In this document: in pieces, positions 36,101-43,730 of the stretch | Position numbering within the stretch: position 1 is the first letter of the stretch | Layout of the letters: every line of letters begins with the position of its first letter | NCBI GenBank assembly: GCA_006226375.1 | Contig: SBHC01000063.1 | Coordinates: 62,001-126,000, forward strand | Direction: 5' to 3' | Origin: Deltaproteobacteria bacterium | Lineage (GTDB): Bacteria > Myxococcota_C > UBA6777 | Length of the DNA stretch: 64,000 nt | The notes under the pieces: model-generated | Database searches by the model: none | What the model was told of the DNA's origin: nothing | What the model saw: the letters and a program-made list of their open reading frames with translations, nothing else | Made by a program: the position numbers and the translations under genes

Positions 36101-37367
36101 CCACGCCCTTGCCAAGGACGATTACGAACCGACCATTGAGCTTGCGCAAGCCACGTCCAACCAGGCCAAGTCGTATCAGTTGCCCAAGTACCAGGCCGAA
36201 GCAGAGCGACGTTGGGGTTGGTCGCTGTACCTGCAGGGCAAACTTCCCGAGTCCCGGCAGCGACTGACCGATGCGCTTCGTCTTGCCCAAGAATGCAACG
36301 CCCAAACCACAGAGGCAGCCGCCCTCCGCAACCTGGGCTCTTGCGAACACGCGCTAGGCCAGCTAGACGAAGCTCTTGCCCGCTACCAGGCCGCCCTCTT
36401 CCTTTGTCACCAACTCAACGAAGGGGTCGACGAAGCCGGAACGTTCAACAACATCGGGCTCGTCCTGGCCGACCAGGGCAAGATCCTGGAGGCTGTCGAA
36501 CACTTCCGTCACGCCCACAAGCTCTTCCATACCCTTGGCAGCCGCAGAGGCGTTGGAGTTGCACTCGGCAACGTAGGCTACTACTCCATCAAGCTAGGCG
36601 ACTTTGAGAACGCACAATCTGCGCTCCTCCAAGTCCTTAACATCGGTCGTGAGATCGGCCACAAAGCAAGCGAAAGCTTCGCCACCATGACTCTCGGAGA
36701 ATGTTACGTTCGCCTCGGCCAGTACAACCGTGCGCGGCAATCCATCGAGACGAGTGTGCTCATCAGCCGGGCTATCGGGAACCTCTTCTTTGAAGGCTAC
36801 GGCCTCGCAGTGAAAGCGGAAGTGCTCTGTGCACAACGGGACTTTCACCGGGCCAACAAGGCACTGAAGGAGTGTTTGGCAGTCGCCGAGAAGCTCCAAG
36901 ATCCTCACCTACGAGCCAGCGCGCTGTACACCCAAGGCAACGTGCTTTTGGGCCAGAAGCAAGCAGACGCGGCCTGTGATGTCTTCAAGGAGGCAACACA
37001 GCTGTTTGAAGACAACGAGATGAAAGGCGAAGCCCTCGACAGCCGCGCTGGAATCGCGCGCTCCTTTCTCGCTCTTGGACAACCGGACGAAGCTTACAAG
37101 GCGCTCGCTCCCTTCCTGGACTTGTTCACAGAATCAAGCCACACCCTGCCGTTGTCGGAACATCTCCAACAAACGCTGGAGCCCATGTTGATAGTGCTCA
37201 CCGCTGTGCAAGTGTTGGAACACAAAGAACCCAAACAAGCGAAGGCTCTATGCGCCGAAGCGGTTTCGCTGTTGCAAGAGCGAGCCAATCGGATCAAAGA
37301 CCCACAGAGCCGCGCCACCTACCTGAACGAGATCCCTCACCACCGACAGCTTCTTGCTTGTGGATGA
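33153..37367 (+). CDS. Class III adenylate/guanylate cyclase with AAA ATPase and TPR domains (soluble adenylate cyclase-like)
   Basis: A 1404-residue cytoplasmic signalling protein with the order cyclase-cyclase-ATPase-TPR, the layout of mammalian soluble adenylate cyclase. The first cyclase domain (about 30-200) has both metal-binding aspartates, Asp40 in FADISGFT and Asp90 in GGDSIM, but lacks the transition-state Asn-Arg pair. The second (about 245-430) lacks the first aspartate but has TVMGDVVNMAARL, which supplies Asn and Arg. One composite active site is therefore likely. A Walker A motif, GETGTGKS, is at 464-471 and a DDAHWLD Walker B-like motif is near 595. From about 900 to the end are TPR-like helical repeats. 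The product is probably cAMP, but cGMP cannot be excluded. Confidence 0.9.
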   Translation: MLSTFLSYVPNKLLQELELAAPVTSESTSQRSEGVLLFADISGFTNLTERMNREGDEGPEEITRVVNLYFQQTIALIKKEGGDVIGFGGDSIMVLFEPHHETLGQTVRRAWQTAQNMQNILHDLNPLQTSVGPVTLGLKVGIGAGMVRTMRVGGVYNRCSFVVAGNALEQATAAEGRAERGDIVLSPEAQEVMASEPVTSRVLQAFQLPPLEHQEALQTRLRRYLPKSMQWWLTQTGFEEGIHDWMGVLRTMSVLFVGVRGLDYQEEGAVEQLHTFTRRVLRTIYRYQGSLCRLAVDDKGTNFLILFGTPPFAHTDDAIRIVRCALDLQQAAQAQGLQIKAGVTTGHMFAGAVGGQDRREYTVMGDVVNMAARLMSKADPGTTLCSTRTHALAKNQFLFHSLPATQLKGKAEPVPLFQPYDLVAEVNVQEQPNDLIGLQESLEQILAHADTVQSGAGEVVLVTGETGTGKSRLLRALRETLEARSFVWLQGSGSSLEQQSGYWAWRRLFQTFFDTHGSHTEANFNESIREVVREYAPDKEALLPLLNGLLDVSFPETQTTQALDSELRKENLTLLLLSLLRKRSQTQPLCIVIDDAHWLDSVSRDMVLQFAQSFSTHEAQILFLVSSRPIDNEETEASQFLQKLAHLGPVEHVAILPLSFEQTTDLIAARLQLAPSQIPGSVREFIYSKSDGNPFIVEEMLILLQDQKLLEVVEEGGQTTCKLSHDFEQVSSLLPSSLEGVLLARLDQIPPQSQLVLKIASVIGQDVDSSALRYAFSSQFQEQADQLEAALDKLRQDDFLAPADGEEGKYTFKNDILHKVVYRSLLYQQRRKLHRSLAEWYEKNASLPFSTDSHMDLIAATESQTDIPFPVDGVSQPSTLYSVLARHWQGSGEERRERHYVQMAAQAAKAQYANTEAVEYLTRAIALTPEHDTAKRYQLYLEREGLYARLGERTQQQLDLEALQTLAQGNRERELEVALRQMDHALAKDDYEPTIELAQATSNQAKSYQLPKYQAEAERRWGWSLYLQGKLPESRQRLTDALRLAQECNAQTTEAAALRNLGSCEHALGQLDEALARYQAALFLCHQLNEGVDEAGTFNNIGLVLADQGKILEAVEHFRHAHKLFHTLGSRRGVGVALGNVGYYSIKLGDFENAQSALLQVLNIGREIGHKASESFATMTLGECYVRLGQYNRARQSIETSVLISRAIGNLFFEGYGLAVKAEVLCAQRDFHRANKALKECLAVAEKLQDPHLRASALYTQGNVLLGQKQADAACDVFKEATQLFEDNEMKGEALDSRAGIARSFLALGQPDEAYKALAPFLDLFTESSHTLPLSEHLQQTLEPMLIVLTAVQVLEHKEPKQAKALCAEAVSLLQERANRIKDPQSRATYLNEIPHHRQLLACG

Positions 37368-37396
37368 GTGAGTTTTCCTTCGTTGGAAGCGATGCT

Positions 37397-40300
37397 CTAC
37401 CGCAGCCGAATGGTTCCGCTCCACCAGGGATACCAACCCTCGGATTCACCACCGACTTCACCCCACCCAATACGGAACCCAGTGGAGGACTTGCTCAGCT
37501 TGAAGATACGTGAGCCAGCACCCCATGAGAATTCACAGTTTCGACAGGCCTGATTTTGGGTGATGTGTCTCGCAAAGCTGGTGATGGGACCGTTGTCCGC
37601 GGGGCTACCGAAGGAGACGTCACCCGTTTGGGGAAGCCCCCCTGAAGCATACGCCCGGCTCCATAACGTCTGCTTAAAGGTCGTGTACAGGTCTGTGACG
37701 TGACTCGATCCTGCGTTTGCCCTGGCTTTGTACTGATGAAGATAAAACTCCTGAAAGCCTGCAGGAAATTGGAACGTGTAGTGGTAAGTGTGGCCTCCAG
37801 AGCCGTCGCGGGTAAAGGGTCGATGCGACGAATCAATCCCTGCCGTTCCTGCAGCCGTGACGACCACCATGGCACCACCCAACAAGTTGCGAGCCATCGA
37901 CAAGGTGATTTCGGTCCAGCCGCCGCCGTTTGTGGTCATGTCGCAGAACACCTGTGTGGGCTTCAGCGGACCTGCACCGTCCAGGTCGAGAGTGTACGTT
38001 CCATCTTGGGTGACTCCCGATGCGAGGAGAGCTTTGCAGCTGTTAAGCTCCGAGCACTTCTTCGTGTTGGGGTCACAGAACTTGGAGATGCAGTCCGTGT
38101 TGGACTGACAGGTTTGACCAGGACAACCGTTGTCAACGGTGCCGTCGCAGTCGTCGTCTTTTTGGTTCCCGCAAACCTCTTGGGTTGAGGGACACTTGCA
38201 AGCGCCTGACACACAAGCGGCACCATTTTGACACGCCTTGCCACAAGCACCACAGTGCGACGCAGACGTTTGCAAATCGGCGCATCCACCGGAGCAACAG
38301 ACGGTACCGGAAGCACACGCATTGTTGCAGGTACCACAGTGTTTGGCGTCGGTCTGAACGTTGACGCACGCATTGCTGCACACGGTCTGGCCTGTTGCAC
38401 AAATCAACGTACAGGTCCCACTGACGCAAGTTTGAGCGCTTGGGCAAGCTTTGTTGCAGCCACCGCAGTGGGCTTTGTCAGTTTGTGGGTCTACACAGGA
38501 GCCACCACAGGTAACTTGGCCTTGCGGACAGACACATTGGTTGGAGGTACACACCTGCCCACCCGAACAGTCACCGTTACCGCGACAGTCGGCTTTCTTG
38601 CAGGTCCCGCTGATGCAAAGCTCGCCGGACGCACACTCGTTGTCACCCACACAGCCGCTGCACTGGTTGTTTTTGCACAACTGACCGGGCTGACAATCGC
38701 TGCTGGTTCGACACTGTCCACTGATGCAACCTCCGTTGATACAGAGTTTTCCAGCGCCGCACTCGCTGTCGTTGGCGCAAGTGGAGCAGATGTTGGCCAG
38801 ACACAAGCGTCCGTTGGTGCAGTCAGTGTTGGTTCGGCAGTCAGCCTTTTGGCAAGCCCCGCTGAGGCACAGCTCGCCGGTGGAGCAGTCACGATCGACC
38901 GAACACGCTGCACATTGGTTGCTTTTGCAGACTTGGCCAGCCTGACAATCGGAGCGCACGCGACAATTGGCCTTCAGACACACGCCCTGCAAGCAAAGCT
39001 GCCCCATCGCACATTGCTTGTCGTTGGAGCAAAGAACACAACGGTTGTTTTCGCACACAAGACCTTGCTGACAATCGCTCAAAGTCCGACAGTTGGCGAC
39101 CTTGCACACACCTTGCAGACAAAGCTGACCGGAGAGGCAGTCGGTGTCGGTGGTGCAGGCGCTGCAGGTGTTTTTGATGCACACTTTTCCACCCGAACAG
39201 TCGAGGCTGGTTTTGCAATCGCCAGCCAAACAGGCTCCGTTCACGCAGAGCTTTCCGGTGCCGCATTCGCTGTCAACAGAACACGCCGCACACTTGTTAC
39301 TGGTACAGACCTGACCATTCGAACATTCGGAGGTTTGGCGACAATTCCCAGGCTGACAGGTACCGTTGAGGCAAAGCTGGCCAACACCACAGGCTTTGTC
39401 ATCCTGGCACGCCGTGCAAACGTTGTTGGCACATACCAACCCACCCTTGCAGTCGGTGCTTTGGACACATCCCTTGCAGATCTTCGCGGCCGTATCACAG
39501 ACCTGCCCCGATTGACACTGGTCGTTTTGACGACAGCCCGCTTTGCAGGCGCCCGCTTCACAGATCAAACCGGGTCCGCACTGCTTGTCTTCGCTGCAGA
39601 CCGCGCATTTGTTGTTGGTGCAAACCTGTCCTCCCGTGCAATCCTCGGGCTGACGACAGTTGGCTTCCGTGCAAGAGTCTTGCAAGCAAAGTTGGCCTGT
39701 ATCGCACTCTTTGTCCGCAAGGCAGCCTTGGCATGTATCACCCCGACAGACTTGGCCCTTCTGACAGTCCTGGTTGGAGAGACAGGCCACACACTCTCGA
39801 CGTTGTGTGTTGCACTTGGTGCCTTGGGAACACCCCTGGTCATCGCGACATCCTTCGACGCAGCCGCCGTCCACACAGATTTTTCCCTGACCGCACGTGG
39901 CGTCATCAGCGCAAGCTCCACAGCGTCCTTTGTCGCAAACCTGACCACCAGGACAGACCTTCTGCGGGCTACAAAGAGGTTCCACACAGCGCTCGTTTTC
40001 GCAGATCTTTCCGCCGGAACAACCTGCATCGTCAACGCACCCTTCGAGACAAATCCCAGCTTTGCAGATCTGCCCTTGAGCGCAGTCAGTGTTGGCTTCA
40101 CACGCAGCACAACGACCTGCTTTGCAGACTTGACCTCCTGTACAGGGCTGGCTTTGAGAACAACCTTCGGCGCATCGGCCTTTTTCACAGATCTTGTCTG
40201 CGCCACAAGACGCGTCGTCGGAGCAACCTGCCACGCACTTCTTGTCTTCACAAATCTCGCCATTCTTGCACTCAGCGTCTCCCAAACAACCGGTAGAGCA

Positions 40301-40573
40301 GGCACCTGACTGGCACACCTCTGTCGAAGCGCATTCCTTGTCGTCTTTGCAAGCTCCGCAGCGACCGGTGTTGCAGACCTGACCGCCCGAGCAAGGTTGC
40401 GAATCGCTGCACTGTGGATTGCTGCAAACGTTGTTCAAACAAATAAGACCACCGTTGCAAGTAGAATCGTCCTGGCATTGAAGCGAAGGAGCAGGCTCGC
40501 TGCAACCTCCCATTCCAACCCAGGCCAACAAGCCCAATGAGCACAAAACAACCAACATACGATTTCGCGACAT
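37397..40573 (-). CDS. Cys-rich repeat lipoprotein with fibrinogen-like C-terminus
   Basis: A 1058-residue lipoprotein (lipobox ending GGC, Cys24). Residues about 30-690 are more than twenty short Cys modules of the form C..D..C..GQ.C..G.C. Three HCGxC units follow, then a MopE-type segment (EVCGN with DDDCDG and DNGC), which in other proteins is proposed to bind metal. The last 210 residues resemble the start of a fibrinogen C-terminal domain: SCKALLASG, DGTYTLDLDG and VFCDMTTNGGGWT. Such domains bind sugars or proteins in animals. The protein is presumably surface-exposed and disulfide-rich. It is convergent with the cyclase gene, 29 bases apart. A long open frame on the other strand (38228-40309) is an artefact of the Cys codon pattern. 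Confidence 0.88.
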   Translation of the reverse strand: MSRNRMLVVLCSLGLLAWVGMGGCSEPAPSLQCQDDSTCNGGLICLNNVCSNPQCSDSQPCSGGQVCNTGRCGACKDDKECASTEVCQSGACSTGCLGDAECKNGEICEDKKCVAGCSDDASCGADKICEKGRCAEGCSQSQPCTGGQVCKAGRCAACEANTDCAQGQICKAGICLEGCVDDAGCSGGKICENERCVEPLCSPQKVCPGGQVCDKGRCGACADDATCGQGKICVDGGCVEGCRDDQGCSQGTKCNTQRRECVACLSNQDCQKGQVCRGDTCQGCLADKECDTGQLCLQDSCTEANCRQPEDCTGGQVCTNNKCAVCSEDKQCGPGLICEAGACKAGCRQNDQCQSGQVCDTAAKICKGCVQSTDCKGGLVCANNVCTACQDDKACGVGQLCLNGTCQPGNCRQTSECSNGQVCTSNKCAACSVDSECGTGKLCVNGACLAGDCKTSLDCSGGKVCIKNTCSACTTDTDCLSGQLCLQGVCKVANCRTLSDCQQGLVCENNRCVLCSNDKQCAMGQLCLQGVCLKANCRVRSDCQAGQVCKSNQCAACSVDRDCSTGELCLSGACQKADCRTNTDCTNGRLCLANICSTCANDSECGAGKLCINGGCISGQCRTSSDCQPGQLCKNNQCSGCVGDNECASGELCISGTCKKADCRGNGDCSGGQVCTSNQCVCPQGQVTCGGSCVDPQTDKAHCGGCNKACPSAQTCVSGTCTLICATGQTVCSNACVNVQTDAKHCGTCNNACASGTVCCSGGCADLQTSASHCGACGKACQNGAACVSGACKCPSTQEVCGNQKDDDCDGTVDNGCPGQTCQSNTDCISKFCDPNTKKCSELNSCKALLASGVTQDGTYTLDLDGAGPLKPTQVFCDMTTNGGGWTEITLSMARNLLGGAMVVVTAAGTAGIDSSHRPFTRDGSGGHTYHYTFQFPAGFQEFYLHQYKARANAGSSHVTDLYTTFKQTLWSRAYASGGLPQTGDVSFGSPADNGPITSFARHITQNQACRNCEFSWGAGSRIFKLSKSSTGFRIGWGEVGGESEGWYPWWSGTIRLR

Positions 40574-40885
40574 ACTTCAAGCCCCCCATCGTTGGGAAAG
40601 TTCATGGCGAAGGACAAGCTCCTATCCCCTTGGAATCACATTGTTCCACGGATGACAGGGGAATGCAAACTTACAGGTGTGGTCGCTGGCAGTTGGTTTG
40701 TTGGTGTTGGGAAAGAGTCCCCGGATTTCGCAGATTGCGTATACGAACATACCGTTTTTTGGATAGAGTTCCATAATGAGGGTTGTCAAAAGATGAGGTA
40801 TAAGGACCCATTTTCGTCCACCCTCGCGATACAAGCCATCCCAGACCCCAAACCTCCCATCCTTGAGGAGACGGCCCCGTAACAA
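40574..40885. other. Intergenic stretch upstream of a pseudogene
   Basis: About 312 bases. A 96-codon frame (40592-40882) is open on the plus strand but starts with TTG, lacks a ribosome site and matches no family; it ends with TAA directly before the conserved part of the decayed gene. It may be an eroded N-terminal part of that gene or chance sequence. Confidence 0.4.
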
Positions 40886-41563
40886 GGAGCCACCCTGCAG
40901 TTGCTCTCACCCGGTGTAGCTTTTGGAACCTTACGAGCCTACACCAACGCCTCCTTGGCAACTGCAACCTTGGGACTGCGGGAGATAGCTTTGCTGCAAG
41001 AAGTGCCCAACGACATTAACTTTGTCGGCGGCATCATCTCATCTCAGTTTCAGTCCACACTCTCCCATATCAACGTGCTGAGTCGGAACCGAGGCACGCC
41101 ACACCTCGTCATTCGTGAGCCGATGAAGCACCCGGATGTTGCGAAGCTTCGTAACAAGATGGTCCGCCTGCCTGAAAGTGAACGAAGAAGGTTACTCCCT
41201 TCGGGAAGCCACCCAACAAGAAGCCGAAGCGTTCTGGGCGCAGAGAGAAGCCCAACGCAAACCGTTCGTTCCTCCCCGAAACCTCGAACAACGCGACCTG
41301 GTTGATTTGTCCAGGGCGACGGTGGCGGATGTCGTAAGCATAGGAGCCAAAGCGGCCAACCTTGCTGAGTTGGCACGTGTGGACATCGCGACAGTGTCGG
41401 ACATTGCAGCCTGCAAAGCATTTCAATCCGAAGGTCGGGTGAACGTACCCCAGCGTACTTTTGCGATTCCGTTTTATTGGTACGTAGTCCACCTGCAACG
41501 AACCAAGCGACAACTACCTTGCCCTACCAGGAAAGCCTTGACACCGAGCAGGTTCGCCAGTAA
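40886..41563 (+). pseudogene. Remnant of a PEP/pyruvate-binding (PPDK-like) protein gene, frameshifted
   Basis: The first frame (40886 to about 41170) encodes a mobile swivelling-domain pattern of PEP-utilising enzymes: LLSPGVAFG, EVPNDI, GGIISSQFQ and LSHINVLSRNRGTPH, the last holding the family His. The match then jumps to a second frame (about 41172-41500), with YSLREATQQEAEAFW, VSIGAKAANLAEL and FAIPFYWY, the link into the ATP-grasp domain. The frames are separated by a 4-base duplication, CCTGCCTG at 41167-41174; removing one copy joins VRL to KVNEEGY in frame. After 41500 the match fades, perhaps through another shift, and a TAA closes the local frame at 41561-41563. The ATP-grasp domain and the N-terminus are missing. 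The gene is dead in this strain unless the shift is a sequencing error. Confidence 0.72.
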
Positions 41564-41611
41564 CGTCCGGCCTATCGATACTTACAATGGCTCTACAGGT
41601 CGGAGAAAACC

Positions 41612-42478
41612 GTGCGACGCTTGCTGGATGAGATCTTGTTCACCTTAAAGGTGTCGCGGCCGGGCTTTTACCCCACAACGCTCTGGTTCTTCTTGCTGCC
41701 TTTTGGGCAACGCAACATGTTTGGTTCGTGGGTCTTCTGGCTGGGCTGTGTGTATGTGTGTCTGCCTTTGGGTTTGATGCTGTACGGCTGGAATGACTTG
41801 ATGGACATGCAGACCGACAGCCACAACCCGCGAAAAGATAGCTACTTGTTTGGTGCCCGATTGGAGCCTCACCATCGCAGCAAAGTCATCTGGCAAATGG
41901 TGCTCATCCAGCTTCCTTTCTGGCCGCTGTTTGTGTGGTTGGCAGGCCCCAAGATGCTCCTACTGCTCGTCGCGATGGTTGCGACCAACGCAGTCTACAA
42001 CGCGCCCGGCTGGGGCTGGAAAAACCGACCCTGGCTCGATCTACTCAACCAGGCAGGCTACCTCTTGGTGTTTGTGTTGAGTTCCTGGCTCAACCACGTT
42101 CCGCAGCTCCCTGCATCCGTGATGGTCTTCTCTGCGCTGTTTGCGATGCACAGTCACTTGTTTGGCCAGCTTATGGATATCGACGCGGACACCCAGGCCG
42201 GACGACGCACAACAGCCAGCGTCATCGGCGTAGTTCCCGGAAAGTTACTCTTGGTGACCATCTTGGTTGTCGAAGCCTTAATCGTTGGGCCAAGAGATAC
42301 AATAGTAGCCGCCTTTTTGGGACTCAGCGCCCTGATCTTTTTGGTCGATGCGTTCCTGGTGTTTCGAGAGCGCCCTTATCCATCTTGGGCCATCAAAGTG
42401 TTCTTCGTTGGATGGAACATCGTCGCGATCGCCAGCATGAACTGGCTCTGGACCCGTGGAACCCTCGTAGGAAACTAA
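41612..42478 (+). CDS. UbiA-family prenyltransferase
   Basis: A 288-residue membrane protein with eight or nine hydrophobic helices and the two Asp-rich motifs of UbiA enzymes: NDLMDMQTD at 61-69 and DIDAD at 189-193. These motifs bind the diphosphate of a prenyl donor through magnesium. The acceptor may be a quinone precursor, a haem or chlorophyll-type ring, or another aromatic or lipid; no neighbouring gene settles this. The start is GTG at 41612 with GGAG at 41602-41605. An in-frame stop at 41561 excludes long extensions. It begins 48 bases after the end of the pseudogene. Confidence 0.88.
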   Translation: MRRLLDEILFTLKVSRPGFYPTTLWFFLLPFGQRNMFGSWVFWLGCVYVCLPLGLMLYGWNDLMDMQTDSHNPRKDSYLFGARLEPHHRSKVIWQMVLIQLPFWPLFVWLAGPKMLLLLVAMVATNAVYNAPGWGWKNRPWLDLLNQAGYLLVFVLSSWLNHVPQLPASVMVFSALFAMHSHLFGQLMDIDADTQAGRRTTASVIGVVPGKLLLVTILVVEALIVGPRDTIVAAFLGLSALIFLVDAFLVFRERPYPSWAIKVFFVGWNIVAIASMNWLWTRGTLVGN

Positions 42479-42543
42479 GGGAGAAACTATTTCTAGCTAT
42501 CCCGCAATGCTATCAAGGCACCAAGCGATACAGGTCCACAACA

Positions 42544-43515
42544 TTACTTGTTGCGCTTGAGACGAGAGGAGTTCGCCAACCCCGAGTGGTATTTATGGGA
42601 GTAGTAGAAGAAGCTGGAGATACTTTTGGCACCCAGATGGAATGTGTAATCTGCACCTCCACCGCCAGGACAGATCTTGCACCCCAACCGCAGAACATTC
42701 ACATTGACGGAAACGCTTTCACCACCTCGCAACACCAACGTGCGAGCCTCTTTGGGAATGGAAACCTTGCTTGCACCGGGTACTTCGTGCAGTTGACCTT
42801 CTTTGGTGACCAGCAAAGCTCGCTCCCAGAAGATCCGACGGCCAGGGCCACGACCCAATACCTTCAACGCAGGAACGTTGTGTGTCTGATAGTCGGTGTT
42901 GGTGATGGTAATTCGGAAGACACCATCTCCATAAGGATTGACCCACTTGTGTTGCCAAAACGGCTGCACTTGCGCCACATCCAACCGAATGTATTGTCCC
43001 AAAGGTTTGCGGTTCCAACTCTTCCACACCAACGGTGTTTTTGCAGCAATTCGAGCGATACGCAGGGACTTCTTCGTCACAGGGGCTTTGTACAACAAGC
43101 TATATCGCACACGACTCTTTGGTAACGTTTGTTGACGCATCTTCAACGCCAGAAGCCAACGCTGCCCTTTCTTCGGCAATGCCTTTGGGTTTCGAGTCGA
43201 GTAATGGATCTCTTGGTTGCAGTCAAAGCGCCCTTTGATGCTTTGGCACTCGCCCAACTTAAAACGCAACACATGAATGGGTGGCATCGACTCCAACACG
43301 GAGTAACCTGTAATCTTTGCAACGCCCCCAATCAACACAGTATCAGCACGCTGAAAACGCTTCATTAAGGACACCTGCTTTTTGGGATGTGTCTTTCCCT
43401 TGTAAGTCATAGGCTTTTTGGACGCACTTGCCCCTCCACCCAAAGCCAGCATCACCATTGTAGCAACGAGCCAAAGGAACCCTTGTTGTCGATAGTTTCC
43501 ACGATTCTGCAACAT
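42544..43515 (-). CDS. Exported protein of unknown function
   Basis: A 323-residue protein with an N-terminal signal peptide ending near ASA (residue 32) and a probable mature beta-rich domain. It has two cysteine pairs, GECQS with FDCNQ near residues 90-100 and LGCKICPGG near 290, and is rich in Lys/Arg with many aromatic residues. A GGAGAG site lies shortly before the ATG at 43515. It is convergent with the UbiA-family gene, with 65 bases between the stops. No family was recognised, and no enzyme motif was seen. Confidence 0.75.
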   Translation of the reverse strand: MLQNRGNYRQQGFLWLVATMVMLALGGGASASKKPMTYKGKTHPKKQVSLMKRFQRADTVLIGGVAKITGYSVLESMPPIHVLRFKLGECQSIKGRFDCNQEIHYSTRNPKALPKKGQRWLLALKMRQQTLPKSRVRYSLLYKAPVTKKSLRIARIAAKTPLVWKSWNRKPLGQYIRLDVAQVQPFWQHKWVNPYGDGVFRITITNTDYQTHNVPALKVLGRGPGRRIFWERALLVTKEGQLHEVPGASKVSIPKEARTLVLRGGESVSVNVNVLRLGCKICPGGGGADYTFHLGAKSISSFFYYSHKYHSGLANSSRLKRNK

Positions 43516-43730
43516 CTCTTCTCTCCTTGATTTGGGTTTTGCTCTGTATTCAACAGAGAGGAGAAACGCAGCCGCACCATGTTGGGTTTAGGGTTCACAA
43601 ACTTCTTACAAACCTGCCCATTGGAAGAGTGCCTCTCTCGCAGAAACTCTTCCGAAATCATAAACTTCGAGAAGCCCCAGCAACGTCATGACTCAAACCA
43701 TAAACAAGGCTGAGACAAAACAGATTAAAA

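Noticed and set aside
38228-40309. 693-codon open frame on the plus strand
   Set aside because: It is exactly antisense to the Cys-rich lipoprotein; repeated Cys, Gly and Asp codons leave the opposite strand free of stops. The product is a low-complexity Thr/Ala/Val string without motifs.
40592-40882. 96-codon frame before the pseudogene
   Set aside because: TTG start, no ribosome site, no family; it may be eroded sequence of the same dead gene, so it was not annotated as a gene.
41935-43125. 396-codon frame on the plus strand
   Set aside because: It covers the UbiA gene in another frame and the antisense of the next gene; no domain match.
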